From contig NZ_CP012673.1 in NCBI RefSeq assembly GCF_002950945.1, forward strand, positions 6,834,501-6,898,500: a DNA stretch of 64,000 nucleotides, in the 5' to 3' direction. The stretch is from Sorangium cellulosum (GTDB lineage Bacteria > Myxococcota_A > Polyangia > Polyangiales > Polyangiaceae). Shown one piece after another: positions 9,890 to 18,034 of this stretch (the stretch's first letter is position 1; each line of letters begins with the position of its first letter). The notes under the pieces were generated by a model. It was not told the DNA's origin. It made no database searches and worked only from the letters and a program-made list of their open reading frames with translations. The translations under genes were made by a program, and so were the position numbers.

Positions 9890-11509
9890 TTGACGGACCT
9901 GCGCGACAGCGGCTACGATTGCTCAGGATCGCCGCGTCCTCCTGACGGTGGCGGCGCTGTGCTCATCAGCCTGGGGCGAGACGCCGTGAAGGAGCTCGAT
10001 ACGCCGGTACATGTGGGAGACGTCCTGCTCGACAAGTACACGGTGGAGCGCGTACTCGGCCGTGGCGGGATGGGGATGGTCGTGGCGGCGCGCCACCGTG
10101 AGCTCGGGGAGCTCTTCGCCATCAAGCTCCTCCTGCCCCGGGCGCTCGCCGACGCCCAGGCCGCGGAGCTGTTCCTGCGCGAGGCGCGCGCCGCGGTGCA
10201 GCTGAAGGGCGAGCACATCGTCCGCGTCCACGACGTCGGCAAGCTCGAGACCGGCGCCCCCTACATGGTGATGGAGCACCTCGTCGGGGGCGACCTCCAG
10301 CAGATCGTCTTTGAGCGCGGGCCGCTGCCCGTTCGCGAGGCGGTGGACTACGTCCTGCAGGTCTGCGACGCGCTGGCCGAGGCGCACGCCCAGGGGCTCG
10401 TGCACCGCGACCTCAAGCCGGCCAACCTGTTCCTCACGCGCCGGACGAACGGGGCGCCGTTCGTCAAGGTGCTCGACTTCGGCATCTCCAAGCGGATCAA
10501 GCCCGACGCCACGGATCTGACCAACACCCTCGTCCTGCTCGGCTCCCCTTTCTACATGGCGCCAGAGCAGATGAGGCGCGCCAAGCACGTGGACACCCGG
10601 AGCGACGTCTGGTCGATGGGCGTGGTCCTGCACCATCTGGTGACGGGGAGGATGCCCTTTCCCGCAGAGACGCTGACGGAGGTGGTGGCGCGCGTGCTGC
10701 AAGAGGAGCCGATCCCGCCCAGCCGGCAGCGACCGGGGCTCCCCGACGAGCTGGACACGGTGGTGGCGCTGTGCCTGCAAAAGCGGCCGGAGCACCGGTT
10801 TCAGGCGATCGAAGAGCTGGCCGCCGCGCTCCGCGTGCTCACTTCCGTCGACGGGCCGGATCCCGCGGCGCCTGCGACCATGAGATCGTGCACCGACGCG
10901 GCGCCGGCGCTGGCGGACACGCAGGCCGCGCTGGACCCGACGTCCGTGCGCACGTCGCGGCCCACGGCGGAAGCGCCGGCGCCAAGCTGGGGACACGGTA
11001 TGGCGCCGTCCCTCCTGGAGTCCGTCGAGCGCGCGGGGCCGGCGGCGCGCTCGAGCGACCGGGCGTGGAGCAGGCTGCGCGGGTTCCCCCGGAGGGCGTC
11101 GGTTGCGGGCGCGGCGCTGGCCGCGCTCGCAATCGGGATCGGCTGGCTGCCCTTATCACAGCAGCAGCGGTCCGCTCCGGCAGCAGCGGCAATCGCGGCG
11201 CAGGAGATCCCCGCTGCCGTCGTGCCCTCGGCCGGATACGAGGTCCCTGCCCCGGCCACGACGGACACCGCGACGCCCAGCGCTGTCGATGGCTCCCCGC
11301 CGCCGGCGCCGCCTCCGAGCGCCTCCGCGCCGTTGGCGCCGGACGGGCCGGCGAGCTCGTCGAGCGCGCCGCTGCGGCGGAGAGCGCCGGCGGCGCGCCG
11401 CCTGGGCCCGGCGCCGGCCCGGGGGCCCAGCACGACGGCGGCGGGCGCGGCCGGCGCCACGACCGCGGCGCCGGCGATGCCGCCCAGGAAGTACGAGGGA
11501 ATCTACTGA
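9890..11509 (+). CDS. Serine/threonine protein kinase
   Basis: The kinase domain spans about residues 50-310 of 539 and looks active: Gly-rich loop GRGGMGMVV, lysine in AIKLL (K79), catalytic HRDLKPANLFL (D174) and DFG (D196). An Ala/Pro-rich region follows, then one membrane segment (about residues 403-422) and a Pro/Ala-rich tail outside. This is the common Hanks-type receptor kinase layout with an N-terminal cytoplasmic kinase. The annotated start is TTG 9890; GTG 9959, which removes 23 poorly conserved residues, is an equally good choice. It is the first gene of a three-gene operon with a signal-peptide TPR-like protein and a lipoprotein, an arrangement suggesting that they act in one envelope-sensing unit. 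Confidence 0.9.
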   Translation: MTDLRDSGYDCSGSPRPPDGGGAVLISLGRDAVKELDTPVHVGDVLLDKYTVERVLGRGGMGMVVAARHRELGELFAIKLLLPRALADAQAAELFLREARAAVQLKGEHIVRVHDVGKLETGAPYMVMEHLVGGDLQQIVFERGPLPVREAVDYVLQVCDALAEAHAQGLVHRDLKPANLFLTRRTNGAPFVKVLDFGISKRIKPDATDLTNTLVLLGSPFYMAPEQMRRAKHVDTRSDVWSMGVVLHHLVTGRMPFPAETLTEVVARVLQEEPIPPSRQRPGLPDELDTVVALCLQKRPEHRFQAIEELAAALRVLTSVDGPDPAAPATMRSCTDAAPALADTQAALDPTSVRTSRPTAEAPAPSWGHGMAPSLLESVERAGPAARSSDRAWSRLRGFPRRASVAGAALAALAIGIGWLPLSQQQRSAPAAAAIAAQEIPAAVVPSAGYEVPAPATTDTATPSAVDGSPPPAPPPSASAPLAPDGPASSSSAPLRRRAPAARRLGPAPARGPSTTAAGAAGATTAAPAMPPRKYEGIY

Positions 11510-11562
11510 GCGCGTGCCCGCACGGCATCCCAAGCCCGACCCACGGGAGGAGTAAAGCACTG

Positions 11563-12552
11563 ATGTTCTCAGCGGATCGAGGCGCGCACGTGCTCGCCCC
11601 AATCGCACTTGCCGCGGCCCTGCTCGTGCCCGGCCCGGCGCACGCCCAGGAGGTCGACAGGCACGCCGCCGTGACCGCCCAGGCGCTTTACGATCAGGCC
11701 ACCGCGGAGATGGATGCCGGGAGCTTCGCGAGCGCGTGCAGCAAGCTGGAGGAGGTCACGCGGCTCGTGCCGGACGGGCTGGGCGCCAAGCTGACGCTGG
11801 GCCAGTGCTACGAGGCGTGGGGAAAGCTCGCGAGCGCCTGGGCGCAGTACACGATCGTCGAGGCCCTGGCGGCCAAGGCGGGGCAGGCGGAGCGATCGGC
11901 GCGCGCGGGCGCGTGGGCCGCGGCGCTCAAGCCCAGGCTCGCGACGCTGACGGTCGACGTCCCGGAGGCGCTGCGGGCCTACCCAGGGCTCGAGATCACG
12001 CGCGACGGCGTGCAGCTCGGCCAGGCGCAGTGGGGCGCGTCGCTGCCGGTGGACACGGGAGAGCACGAGATCGTGGCGACGGCGAGGAACCGCAAGCCGT
12101 GGAAGCGGTCCGCCGTCGTGACGGCCGACGGCGAGGCGGTGTCGGTGGCGATCCCCGCCCTGGAGCCCGACGGGCTCGACGCGCCTGCGATCGCGCCACG
12201 AAGGCCGCGCTCCGCGACGGGGGGCGCCCAGCGCACGGCGGGCCTCGTGGTCGGCGGAGCGGGGCTGCTCGCAGCCGGCATCGGCGTGTTCTTCGGGGTT
12301 CGCGCGGTGGTCAAGCTGAACGAGAGCAATACGGCTGGCCATTGCCACGATGGAAACATCTGCGATGACATCGGGTACGAGGCGCGCGAGCAGGCCGTCG
12401 CGGCAGGCGACGTGAGCACGGTGCTGCTCCTCGCCGGCGGCGCCGTGCTCGCCGGCGGCGTCACGCTGTTCCTGACGGCGCCGGCGCCGGAGCGTCCGGG
12501 CGCGCACATCGCCCTGGGGCCGCGCGGGATCACCCTGCGAGGGGGCTTCTGA
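11563..12552 (+). CDS. Exported TPR-like protein with two C-terminal membrane segments
   Basis: The start is ATG 11563, preceded by a GGGAGGAG ribosome binding site at 11545-11552; the frame is open far upstream but only because it overlaps the kinase gene in another frame. The 329-residue product has a signal peptide ending AHAQ (about residue 29), a tetratricopeptide-like helical region (about residues 35-110) and a beta-rich part resembling a PEGA-type surface domain (about 125-190). Two hydrophobic segments follow, with a Cys-containing loop between them. Proteins of this form sit beside kinase genes in Sorangium-like genomes; no biochemical role is known. Its stop overlaps the next start. 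Confidence 0.8.
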   Translation: MFSADRGAHVLAPIALAAALLVPGPAHAQEVDRHAAVTAQALYDQATAEMDAGSFASACSKLEEVTRLVPDGLGAKLTLGQCYEAWGKLASAWAQYTIVEALAAKAGQAERSARAGAWAAALKPRLATLTVDVPEALRAYPGLEITRDGVQLGQAQWGASLPVDTGEHEIVATARNRKPWKRSAVVTADGEAVSVAIPALEPDGLDAPAIAPRRPRSATGGAQRTAGLVVGGAGLLAAGIGVFFGVRAVVKLNESNTAGHCHDGNICDDIGYEAREQAVAAGDVSTVLLLAGGAVLAGGVTLFLTAPAPERPGAHIALGPRGITLRGGF

Positions 12553-13385
12553 TGCGACGTCGCCAGCGCAGGACGGACGGCGGAGCCATGGCGCGTATGC
12601 CTTTGGCGGCGGCAGCCGGCGCGCTCTGCGCCGCCGCGGTATGGCCCGGATGTAATGCCATCGTCGGGATCGAGGCGCCCGTGCGAGAGGACGCCACGGC
12701 GGCGACGGAGGCCGGCAGCGGGAGCGCTGGAGCCGGCGGCGCTCAGCCTGACTGTACCCTCCTGGAGGTATCGCCGGAGGAGACCCTGGAGCTGTCGATG
12801 ATCGACGACATGGAGGATGGAAACATCGGCATCCTCAAGGGTGACGGCGCGACCCCTCGGCAGGGGGCCTGGTTCACGTACAGCGACGGCTCCGAGGGCG
12901 GAGCGCAAGAACCTTCCGACCTGGCCGAGCTCGTCGCGGCGATGATGCCTGCGCGCGGCGACAGCGAGAGAGCCGTGCACACGAGCGGCAATGATCTTTT
13001 TACCAAGTGGGGAGCCGGCACCGGCTTTCGTTTGAACGGCGCCTATTACGACGCCACCGACTACCGTGGCATCACCTTCTGGGCCCGCGCCGAGGAAGGG
13101 TCGCCCACGGGTCTGTCCGTGACGTTCGTCGATCAGCAGACCGATCCGGGCGGCGGGATCTGCGGCGACAAGAAGGGTCAGGTGCCCTGCTTCGACCACT
13201 TCCACACGAGTGTCCCCCTGACGTCCGACTGGAAGCACTTCAAGGTTCCTGTCGGGTGTCTCGTCCAGACGGGATATGGCCTCTTCGAGGCGCCCGCGCA
13301 GGACAGGATCCAGGCCATACAGTTCAGCTTCGGTCCGGGCCAGGCCTTCGACTTCTGGATCGACGACGTCGCGTTCTACAAATGA
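12552..13385 (+). CDS. Putative carbohydrate-binding lipoprotein
   Basis: Stop and start overlap as TGATG with the preceding gene, so the two are translationally coupled. The 277-residue protein has an N-terminal hydrophobic stretch with lipobox-like VWPGC (about residues 30-34); ATG 12588 is a possible later start. The C-terminal 170 residues have the pattern of a jelly-roll binding module of the CBM11/galactose-binding-like kind: DMEDGN at its start, a central YRGITFWARAEEG strand, and a final FDFWIDDVAFYK. Such modules bind sugars; this one has no catalytic domain. It ends seven bases before the end of the convergent HMG-CoA synthase gene and marks the left limit of the polyketide cluster. 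Confidence 0.75.
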   Translation: MRRRQRRTDGGAMARMPLAAAAGALCAAAVWPGCNAIVGIEAPVREDATAATEAGSGSAGAGGAQPDCTLLEVSPEETLELSMIDDMEDGNIGILKGDGATPRQGAWFTYSDGSEGGAQEPSDLAELVAAMMPARGDSERAVHTSGNDLFTKWGAGTGFRLNGAYYDATDYRGITFWARAEEGSPTGLSVTFVDQQTDPGGGICGDKKGQVPCFDHFHTSVPLTSDWKHFKVPVGCLVQTGYGLFEAPAQDRIQAIQFSFGPGQAFDFWIDDVAFYK

Positions 13386-13392
13386 CGACAGG

Positions 13393-14643
13393 TCAGCTCC
13401 ACGCGTACTCGCGGTGGAACCCCTTGATCGCGGTGAGGGTCAAGAGCCCCTGCCCCTGGAAGAACCGCTCGTACAGGTCGCCGAACGGGGCCCGATCGAC
13501 CGTCTTGTCCTTCAGCCCGAAGCACCACTCGGCGTTCAAATCCAGGATCTCGTCGTAGCGGGGCACGTCCAGGCGCACCCGCCGGCTCAGCCGACCGGCG
13601 ATGTCCATGGTGTCCAGGATCTGGCGCGCGCTCGCAGGGACCAGCCCGCTGAAGAACTCCGAGGAGCAGCCAGAGCCGTAGGAGAACATCCCGACGCGGT
13701 TGCTGGGCCCGAGAGGAGCGCTCGCGATGACGCCACAGAGGGCGAGGAACACCGTGCCTGCGTAGATGTTGCCCACCTCGGTGCAGTAGTGCAGCGACGG
13801 CGCGACCCGCTTGCGGAAGTCCTCCTCGATCTCGGCCGCGCCTGCGCCCTGCATCCGACGCATCATTCGCCGGTGTGCGCCCTTGACCATCCCCGCGAAC
13901 GGGGTGTGAAAGGCCAAGTAATCGAAGGTATCGCGGAAGCTGGCCCCCTCGACGTGGTTCGCATATTCCTTGAAGCTCTTCTCGAGGCAGTCCAGGTACG
14001 AGAGCAGGGACAGGTCCGGATCCCCCGTCTCCAGCTCGGCCATGGGACGGCAGACGTCCATCACTTCGTAGCTGTGGCGGCCGCTCGCGCCGGGATCGAT
14101 CTCCCAGAGGACGGGGCGATCGCTGATCAGCATGGCGACCGCGCCCGCAGCTTGTGCGGGCTCGGCGTAGGTGTCCCTCGCGACCGCACGGGCGATGTCC
14201 GTGCAGATCAAGAGCACCTTGGATCCCGGCGAAAAGCCGGACGCCGCGATGGCGCAGGCGACCTGCAAGGAGCCAGCGCCGGCGTAGCAGGCCTGCTTCA
14301 CCTCCATCAGCCGGCAGTTGGGATGGAGGCCGAGCAAGTCGTGGACGTAGGTGCTGAGCGACTTCCCGAAATCGACAGGCGACTCGGTCACCGTGATCAC
14401 CGTCTCGATCCGGTTCCGCTCCTCGGGCGTCAGGCGATCGATGAACGGTTTCGCTGCGTTCACCGCATACGTGACCGCATCCTCGCAGGGCAGCCCGACC
14501 GACTTCTTGTTCATGTTCAGGTTGTCGAGGCGGCTGACGTCCAGCTTCCTCGCCTCGAACATGTCCTTGACGGAGACGTATGTCGGCCCCGCATACAGGT
14601 TGATCGCCTCGATCCCGACCCGTGTATTTCGCATGATCTTCAC
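13393..14643 (-). CDS. HMG-CoA synthase homologue for polyketide beta-branching
   Basis: The 416-residue protein is a HMG-CoA synthase of the PksG/TaC/LnmM kind. In beta-branching it joins an acyl group on a donor ACP to the beta-keto group of a growing polyketide. The catalytic triad is present: E87 in TESPVDF, C119 in KQACYAG and H246 in AFHTPF (numbered from GTG 14643; ATG 14634, at good spacing from a GGAG, may be the true start). It is the last gene of a five-gene operon with the donor ACP, two enoyl-CoA hydratases and a LnmK-like protein. That context, rather than the sequence alone, excludes a role in mevalonate synthesis. Confidence 0.93.
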   Translation of the reverse strand: MKIMRNTRVGIEAINLYAGPTYVSVKDMFEARKLDVSRLDNLNMNKKSVGLPCEDAVTYAVNAAKPFIDRLTPEERNRIETVITVTESPVDFGKSLSTYVHDLLGLHPNCRLMEVKQACYAGAGSLQVACAIAASGFSPGSKVLLICTDIARAVARDTYAEPAQAAGAVAMLISDRPVLWEIDPGASGRHSYEVMDVCRPMAELETGDPDLSLLSYLDCLEKSFKEYANHVEGASFRDTFDYLAFHTPFAGMVKGAHRRMMRRMQGAGAAEIEEDFRKRVAPSLHYCTEVGNIYAGTVFLALCGVIASAPLGPSNRVGMFSYGSGCSSEFFSGLVPASARQILDTMDIAGRLSRRVRLDVPRYDEILDLNAEWCFGLKDKTVDRAPFGDLYERFFQGQGLLTLTAIKGFHREYAWS

Positions 14644-14649
14644 GCTCCG

Positions 14650-15612
14650 CTATGATCTTTGCCTGGGAGGCAGCGAGATGCGTCGAGGCGCGATCGGCGC
14701 CGGCGACAGCGGCTGGAGGACCGCCTCCTTCGGCCCCAGCCGCAGGGGCTGTCGCCGGATCGGCGCCGGCGTGTCGGCCTGCGTCCTCTGGCGCATCTCG
14801 AGCTCTGCAGCCAGGACCCGCGGCAGCGCGGCGAGCTTTCGACCCGCGAGCTCTCGCTTCAGCACGACGAGCGACTCCCTCGGCTTCTCCGCCAGCCGGC
14901 GCGCGATCGCCAGCGCCTCGGCCCCGACCTCCGCCTTTGGCCGCACGGCGAGCGACACCCCGCGTTCGCGCAGCTCGCGGCCGGTATACGAGCGTCCGAG
15001 GAACATCATCTCCGTCGCGAGCGGCCCTCCGAGCTGCTCCTTCAAGACGAAGGTGGCGCCCAGGCCGGGCGTGATCCCGAAGTTCATGGAGCTCGCGCTG
15101 TAGGTGCTCTCCTCCGCCAGCACGACCACGTCGGCGAAGAGCCCGAAGCAGAGGCCGGCGCCCGCCGCGTGTCCCTGCATGGCCGCGATGACGGGGACAT
15201 CGCAGCGCAGGAGCCCCTCGCAGAGGAACGGATGCCCCGAGAAGGGCGCCTTGCCGTCGTCGACATCGGGGAGACCGGCCTCCGCGCCCCCAGTCAAAAA
15301 GACATCCTCCCGCCCTTCGAGCACGACGACCTTGATCTCCGGCCGCGCGACGATCTCCTGGAAACGAGCGACCAGCGCGAGCACCACGGCCTCGGAGAGC
15401 GCGTTGTGGTGCGCGGGATCGTCCACCTGCACCCAGGCGATCGCCCCGTCGATGAGCCGCAGTCTCACCGCGTCGCCCGCCGGGGCTCGGGTCCGCCACG
15501 CCCGCTCCGTCGAACCCACGACGTCGCCGGACGTCGCATCCAGACGGTGTGAGGTGTCTCGCGAGGCGCTGTCGCGCGCGGCCAACGCCGGCTTGCCGTG
15601 GTCTACATCCAT
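14650..15612 (-). CDS. ECH2-type decarboxylase of the beta-branching cassette
   Basis: This is a crotonase-fold protein of 320 residues. The GHAAGAGLCFGLFADVVVL and NFGITPGLGATFVL segments are those of PksI-like ECH2 enzymes, which decarboxylate the glutaconyl-type intermediate left by ECH1. About 50 residues precede the crotonase core and a basic, Pro-rich tail of about 40 residues follows it; both exceed the family norm, so a downstream start is possible. It lies six bases ahead of the HMG-CoA synthase gene. The split into ECH2 here and ECH1 at 16722-17531 follows the known cassette logic. Confidence 0.88.
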   Translation of the reverse strand: MDVDHGKPALAARDSASRDTSHRLDATSGDVVGSTERAWRTRAPAGDAVRLRLIDGAIAWVQVDDPAHHNALSEAVVLALVARFQEIVARPEIKVVVLEGREDVFLTGGAEAGLPDVDDGKAPFSGHPFLCEGLLRCDVPVIAAMQGHAAGAGLCFGLFADVVVLAEESTYSASSMNFGITPGLGATFVLKEQLGGPLATEMMFLGRSYTGRELRERGVSLAVRPKAEVGAEALAIARRLAEKPRESLVVLKRELAGRKLAALPRVLAAELEMRQRTQADTPAPIRRQPLRLGPKEAVLQPLSPAPIAPRRISLPPRQRS

Positions 15613-15622
15613 CGACGCTTCC

Positions 15623-15646
15623 CTTGTGGGCTTGTGGGCTTGTGGG
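15623..15646. repeat. Three tandem 8-base repeats
   Basis: CTTGTGGG occurs three times head to tail in the 79-base gap between the LnmK-like and ECH2 genes, followed by a degenerate fourth copy. On the coding (minus) strand it reads CCCACAAG and sits just upstream of the ECH2 start, so copy number could affect translation. Confidence 0.7.
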
Positions 15647-15691
15647 CTTCCGGGCTGCTCGTCCGGTCGGGCCTGACCGGGAGGCGGGGCG

Positions 15692-16702
15692 CTAGCCAGC
15701 GCCTGTCAGCAGGCGTAGGGCAGCGCTCGCTGGATCGGTGAGGGCCTTGACCGTGAACACATCAGCGATCCTCACGCCGTCGCGGCGGCGGGACAGGGTC
15801 GACCACATCCGCAGGTGATCCGGGCCGCTCGCATCCACCCTTCGGAGCTGGAAGGTGAGCTCGTCACCCGCATCGGCGTTACCGTAGTAGTAGACGTCCC
15901 GGGCCATCGGAGCGACCTCGAGCGCAGCGTCGCGCTCGTACCCTGCCTTCCGCAGGCGCTCGTTGAGGAACAGCCGCTCGCAGACGTCGTGGATCCGCGG
16001 GTAGGACGCGAAGTAGAGGAGGCTCGCGCCGTTGAAATCGTGGTACGGGTTCACCGTGTAGGTACGGGCATCCACGTCGCGATCGACCCAGTCGAACGCC
16101 GTCCCGCCGAGCTCCAGCACGGTGTCTCGGACAGGCTCCGTCGCCTCCAGCGCGAGGCCCTTGATCTTCTGATATCCCTGCCCGAAGGGCGGCAAGATCG
16201 AGTGGCTATGGCAGCGCGATCGCGCGATCTGCTGGGGCGTCGCTCGGGCCAGGGACTTGTTGTCGGTAGCTCGCGTGATGAAGACGCTCGCCATCTCGAC
16301 CCGGACCTCGCCCGCGGCGCCGAGGAACGTCTGCTCGCTGAAGAAACGTTTGTCCCCGAACCGGCTCAGCGCGCCGGTGACGGTGAGGGTCTCGTTCTCG
16401 GCGTACCGGGTCAGGGGGATGGTGCTCTCCATCCGGATCCGCATGAAGCTGGCGTAGAGCCGCTCGCCCCCGCGGTCCGCGAGCTGCCCCGACGGCACGC
16501 CCAGATCGCCGCAGAGCATGCGCCAGTGGATGTCACCGGCCTCCTTCAAGAGCCATCGTTCGGACAGCCCCTCGAACAACATCTGAGGCATGCCCAGGGT
16601 GTACGTGGCTCGGTAATCGAAGCCCTGGGACGACGTCCCCTGAGGTCCGGTCTGCGACTCGGTCAACTGCTGCGACTCGGTGAACGACGGATCGACTGCC
16701 AT
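15692..16702 (-). CDS. LnmK-like bifunctional acyltransferase/decarboxylase
   Basis: The 336-residue protein has the signature start of the LnmK/Pnap_2097 family (GLSERWLLKEAGDIHWRML, about residues 45-63) and the length of a double hot-dog fold. LnmK takes methylmalonyl-CoA, loads it on a partner ACP through a tyrosine and decarboxylates it to propionyl-ACP, which the HMG-CoA synthase then adds to the polyketide. Its place between ECH1 and ECH2, with a discrete ACP and no decarboxylating KS, supports the same job here. I have not located the catalytic tyrosine with certainty. The extreme N-terminus contains a repeated TESQ element. Another hot-dog enzyme of unknown specificity is the alternative. 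Confidence 0.75.
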   Translation of the reverse strand: MAVDPSFTESQQLTESQTGPQGTSSQGFDYRATYTLGMPQMLFEGLSERWLLKEAGDIHWRMLCGDLGVPSGQLADRGGERLYASFMRIRMESTIPLTRYAENETLTVTGALSRFGDKRFFSEQTFLGAAGEVRVEMASVFITRATDNKSLARATPQQIARSRCHSHSILPPFGQGYQKIKGLALEATEPVRDTVLELGGTAFDWVDRDVDARTYTVNPYHDFNGASLLYFASYPRIHDVCERLFLNERLRKAGYERDAALEVAPMARDVYYYGNADAGDELTFQLRRVDASGPDHLRMWSTLSRRRDGVRIADVFTVKALTDPASAALRLLTGAG

Positions 16703-16721
16703 AACGCTCTCATGGTGCCGC

Positions 16722-17531
16722 TCAGGACCGCCGCCCCCGCGGCGAGCCTGGCCGGCCTCCCTCCCATGGAAATGTGCCGTGTCGGACGAAGTTCTCTATC
16801 GCGCCGCGGACCTCCGGGTCGTTCATGGCGCGGTCGGTCTCCTGCATGGCGCGGGCCTCCTGGGCCTCCGCGATCCCCGCGATGTCGCCGAAGTAGCGCT
16901 TGATGCGCCCCAGGGTGCTCGGCGTGAGCCGGGAGACCTTCAGCCACAGCCGTCGCTGCACCTCCTCGGGTCGCTCCGTGACCTCGTCCACGAGGCCGAT
17001 GTCGAGCGCTTGCGAGGCGGTCAGGTTCTCGGTGGTCAGGCACAGCCGCTTCGTGTGATGCAGGCCGATCCGGCGCGACAGGTGCAACCCCACGCACGCT
17101 GGGACCAGCCCCCACAGCGCCTCCGGGAGGCCGAAGGTCGAGCGCGGGGTGGCGACGACGACGTCGCTGACCGCCACGAAGCCGAGCCCGCCTGCGCGGA
17201 CCTGACCATCGACGCTGGCCACGACCACGGCGGGGAGCGATCCGAGCCGGCGCAGCGCGTCCATGTAGGCCGCAGATCCCTCGGGCCCGCGGCGATCGAG
17301 CCCGTCCTCGAAATCGAGGCCGCTGGAGAAGTAGCCCTGCTGGCCCTCGAGCACGACCATCCGGCACGACGGGTCGCGCTGCGCCTCGTCCAGCGCGTGA
17401 GCGAGCTCCCCCAGGAGACGGGAGTTGAAGCTGTTCCTCTGCTCCGCCCGGTCGAAGACGACAGTCCGGCGGCCCTCGGCGACGTGGACCCGGAGCGTCT
17501 GGTAACTCGTCTCGATCCCGAGGTGGCTCAT
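16722..17531 (-). CDS. ECH1-type dehydratase of the beta-branching cassette
   Basis: This 269-residue crotonase-family protein is closest in pattern to PksH-like ECH1 enzymes, which dehydrate the HMG-type intermediate during beta-branching. The segments QVRAGGLGFVAVSDVVVA and EALWGLVPACVGLHLSRRIG match that group, including the conserved LxPACV. It lies 27 bases behind the donor ACP gene and 19 bases ahead of the LnmK-like gene, in one operon. Confidence 0.9.
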   Translation of the reverse strand: MSHLGIETSYQTLRVHVAEGRRTVVFDRAEQRNSFNSRLLGELAHALDEAQRDPSCRMVVLEGQQGYFSSGLDFEDGLDRRGPEGSAAYMDALRRLGSLPAVVVASVDGQVRAGGLGFVAVSDVVVATPRSTFGLPEALWGLVPACVGLHLSRRIGLHHTKRLCLTTENLTASQALDIGLVDEVTERPEEVQRRLWLKVSRLTPSTLGRIKRYFGDIAGIAEAQEARAMQETDRAMNDPEVRGAIENFVRHGTFPWEGGRPGSPRGRRS

Positions 17532-17558
17532 CCTGAAGCTCCGCAGCGAGGCCGGCGC

Positions 17559-17804
17559 TCAGCCCGAATGCGCCCGGTACACCAGATCGACCAACCCGCC
17601 AATGTCGCGGACCTTGCCGAGCTCCACCAGCGGGATGCTGATGCCGAGCTCGTCGGAGAGCGACGTCGCGATGTCGGCGCGATCGACCGAATCGGCGCCC
17701 AGATCTTTCAGGGTCACGCCGAGGGAGATTCGGTCCTGCGTGACGCCGGGAATCACGCGTACGATGTGTTGCTTGAGCAGAGCAAAGATTTCTTCCCGCG
17801 TCAT
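17559..17804 (-). CDS. Discrete donor acyl carrier protein
   Basis: The 81-residue protein is one ACP domain with phosphopantetheine serine S39 in LGADSVDRADI. Discrete ACPs with this GADSVD motif serve as the acyl donor in beta-branching cassettes (AcpK, TaB/TaE, LnmL). It is the first gene of the cassette operon; the 230-base gap upstream, to the frameshifted reductase, should hold its promoter unless both are co-transcribed. It should be primed by a phosphopantetheinyl transferase that is not in this window. Confidence 0.92.
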   Translation of the reverse strand: MTREEIFALLKQHIVRVIPGVTQDRISLGVTLKDLGADSVDRADIATSLSDELGISIPLVELGKVRDIGGLVDLVYRAHSG

Positions 17805-18034
17805 ACCGTCCTTTCAAACGCTGGCGACGTGACGTCGAACTCGATGCCAGCGAGGAGGGAGTTCATGCTGAGGTCTCGGCGAGCCAGCATGAGCAAAGGC
17901 GATTCCTGCATCCGGGATCGCCGAACTCATATCACACGCGGTCGAGCCGCTCAATCGGGTTCTGCGCACCGCGCTCCCCTCACCTGCCCTCACCACCTCG
18001 CTGCGCGCGCGGCCTGCACCGGCGATGCCCGAGC

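Noticed and set aside
10771-11562. Extended start for the TPR-like protein inside the kinase gene
   Set aside because: The extension is the kinase gene read in another frame; ATG 11563 has a proper ribosome binding site and is followed by a signal peptide.
14650-17531. Fatty acid degradation genes (two enoyl-CoA hydratases)
   Set aside because: Their motifs match PksI/PksH-type enzymes and they lie in one operon with a donor ACP and HMG-CoA synthase.
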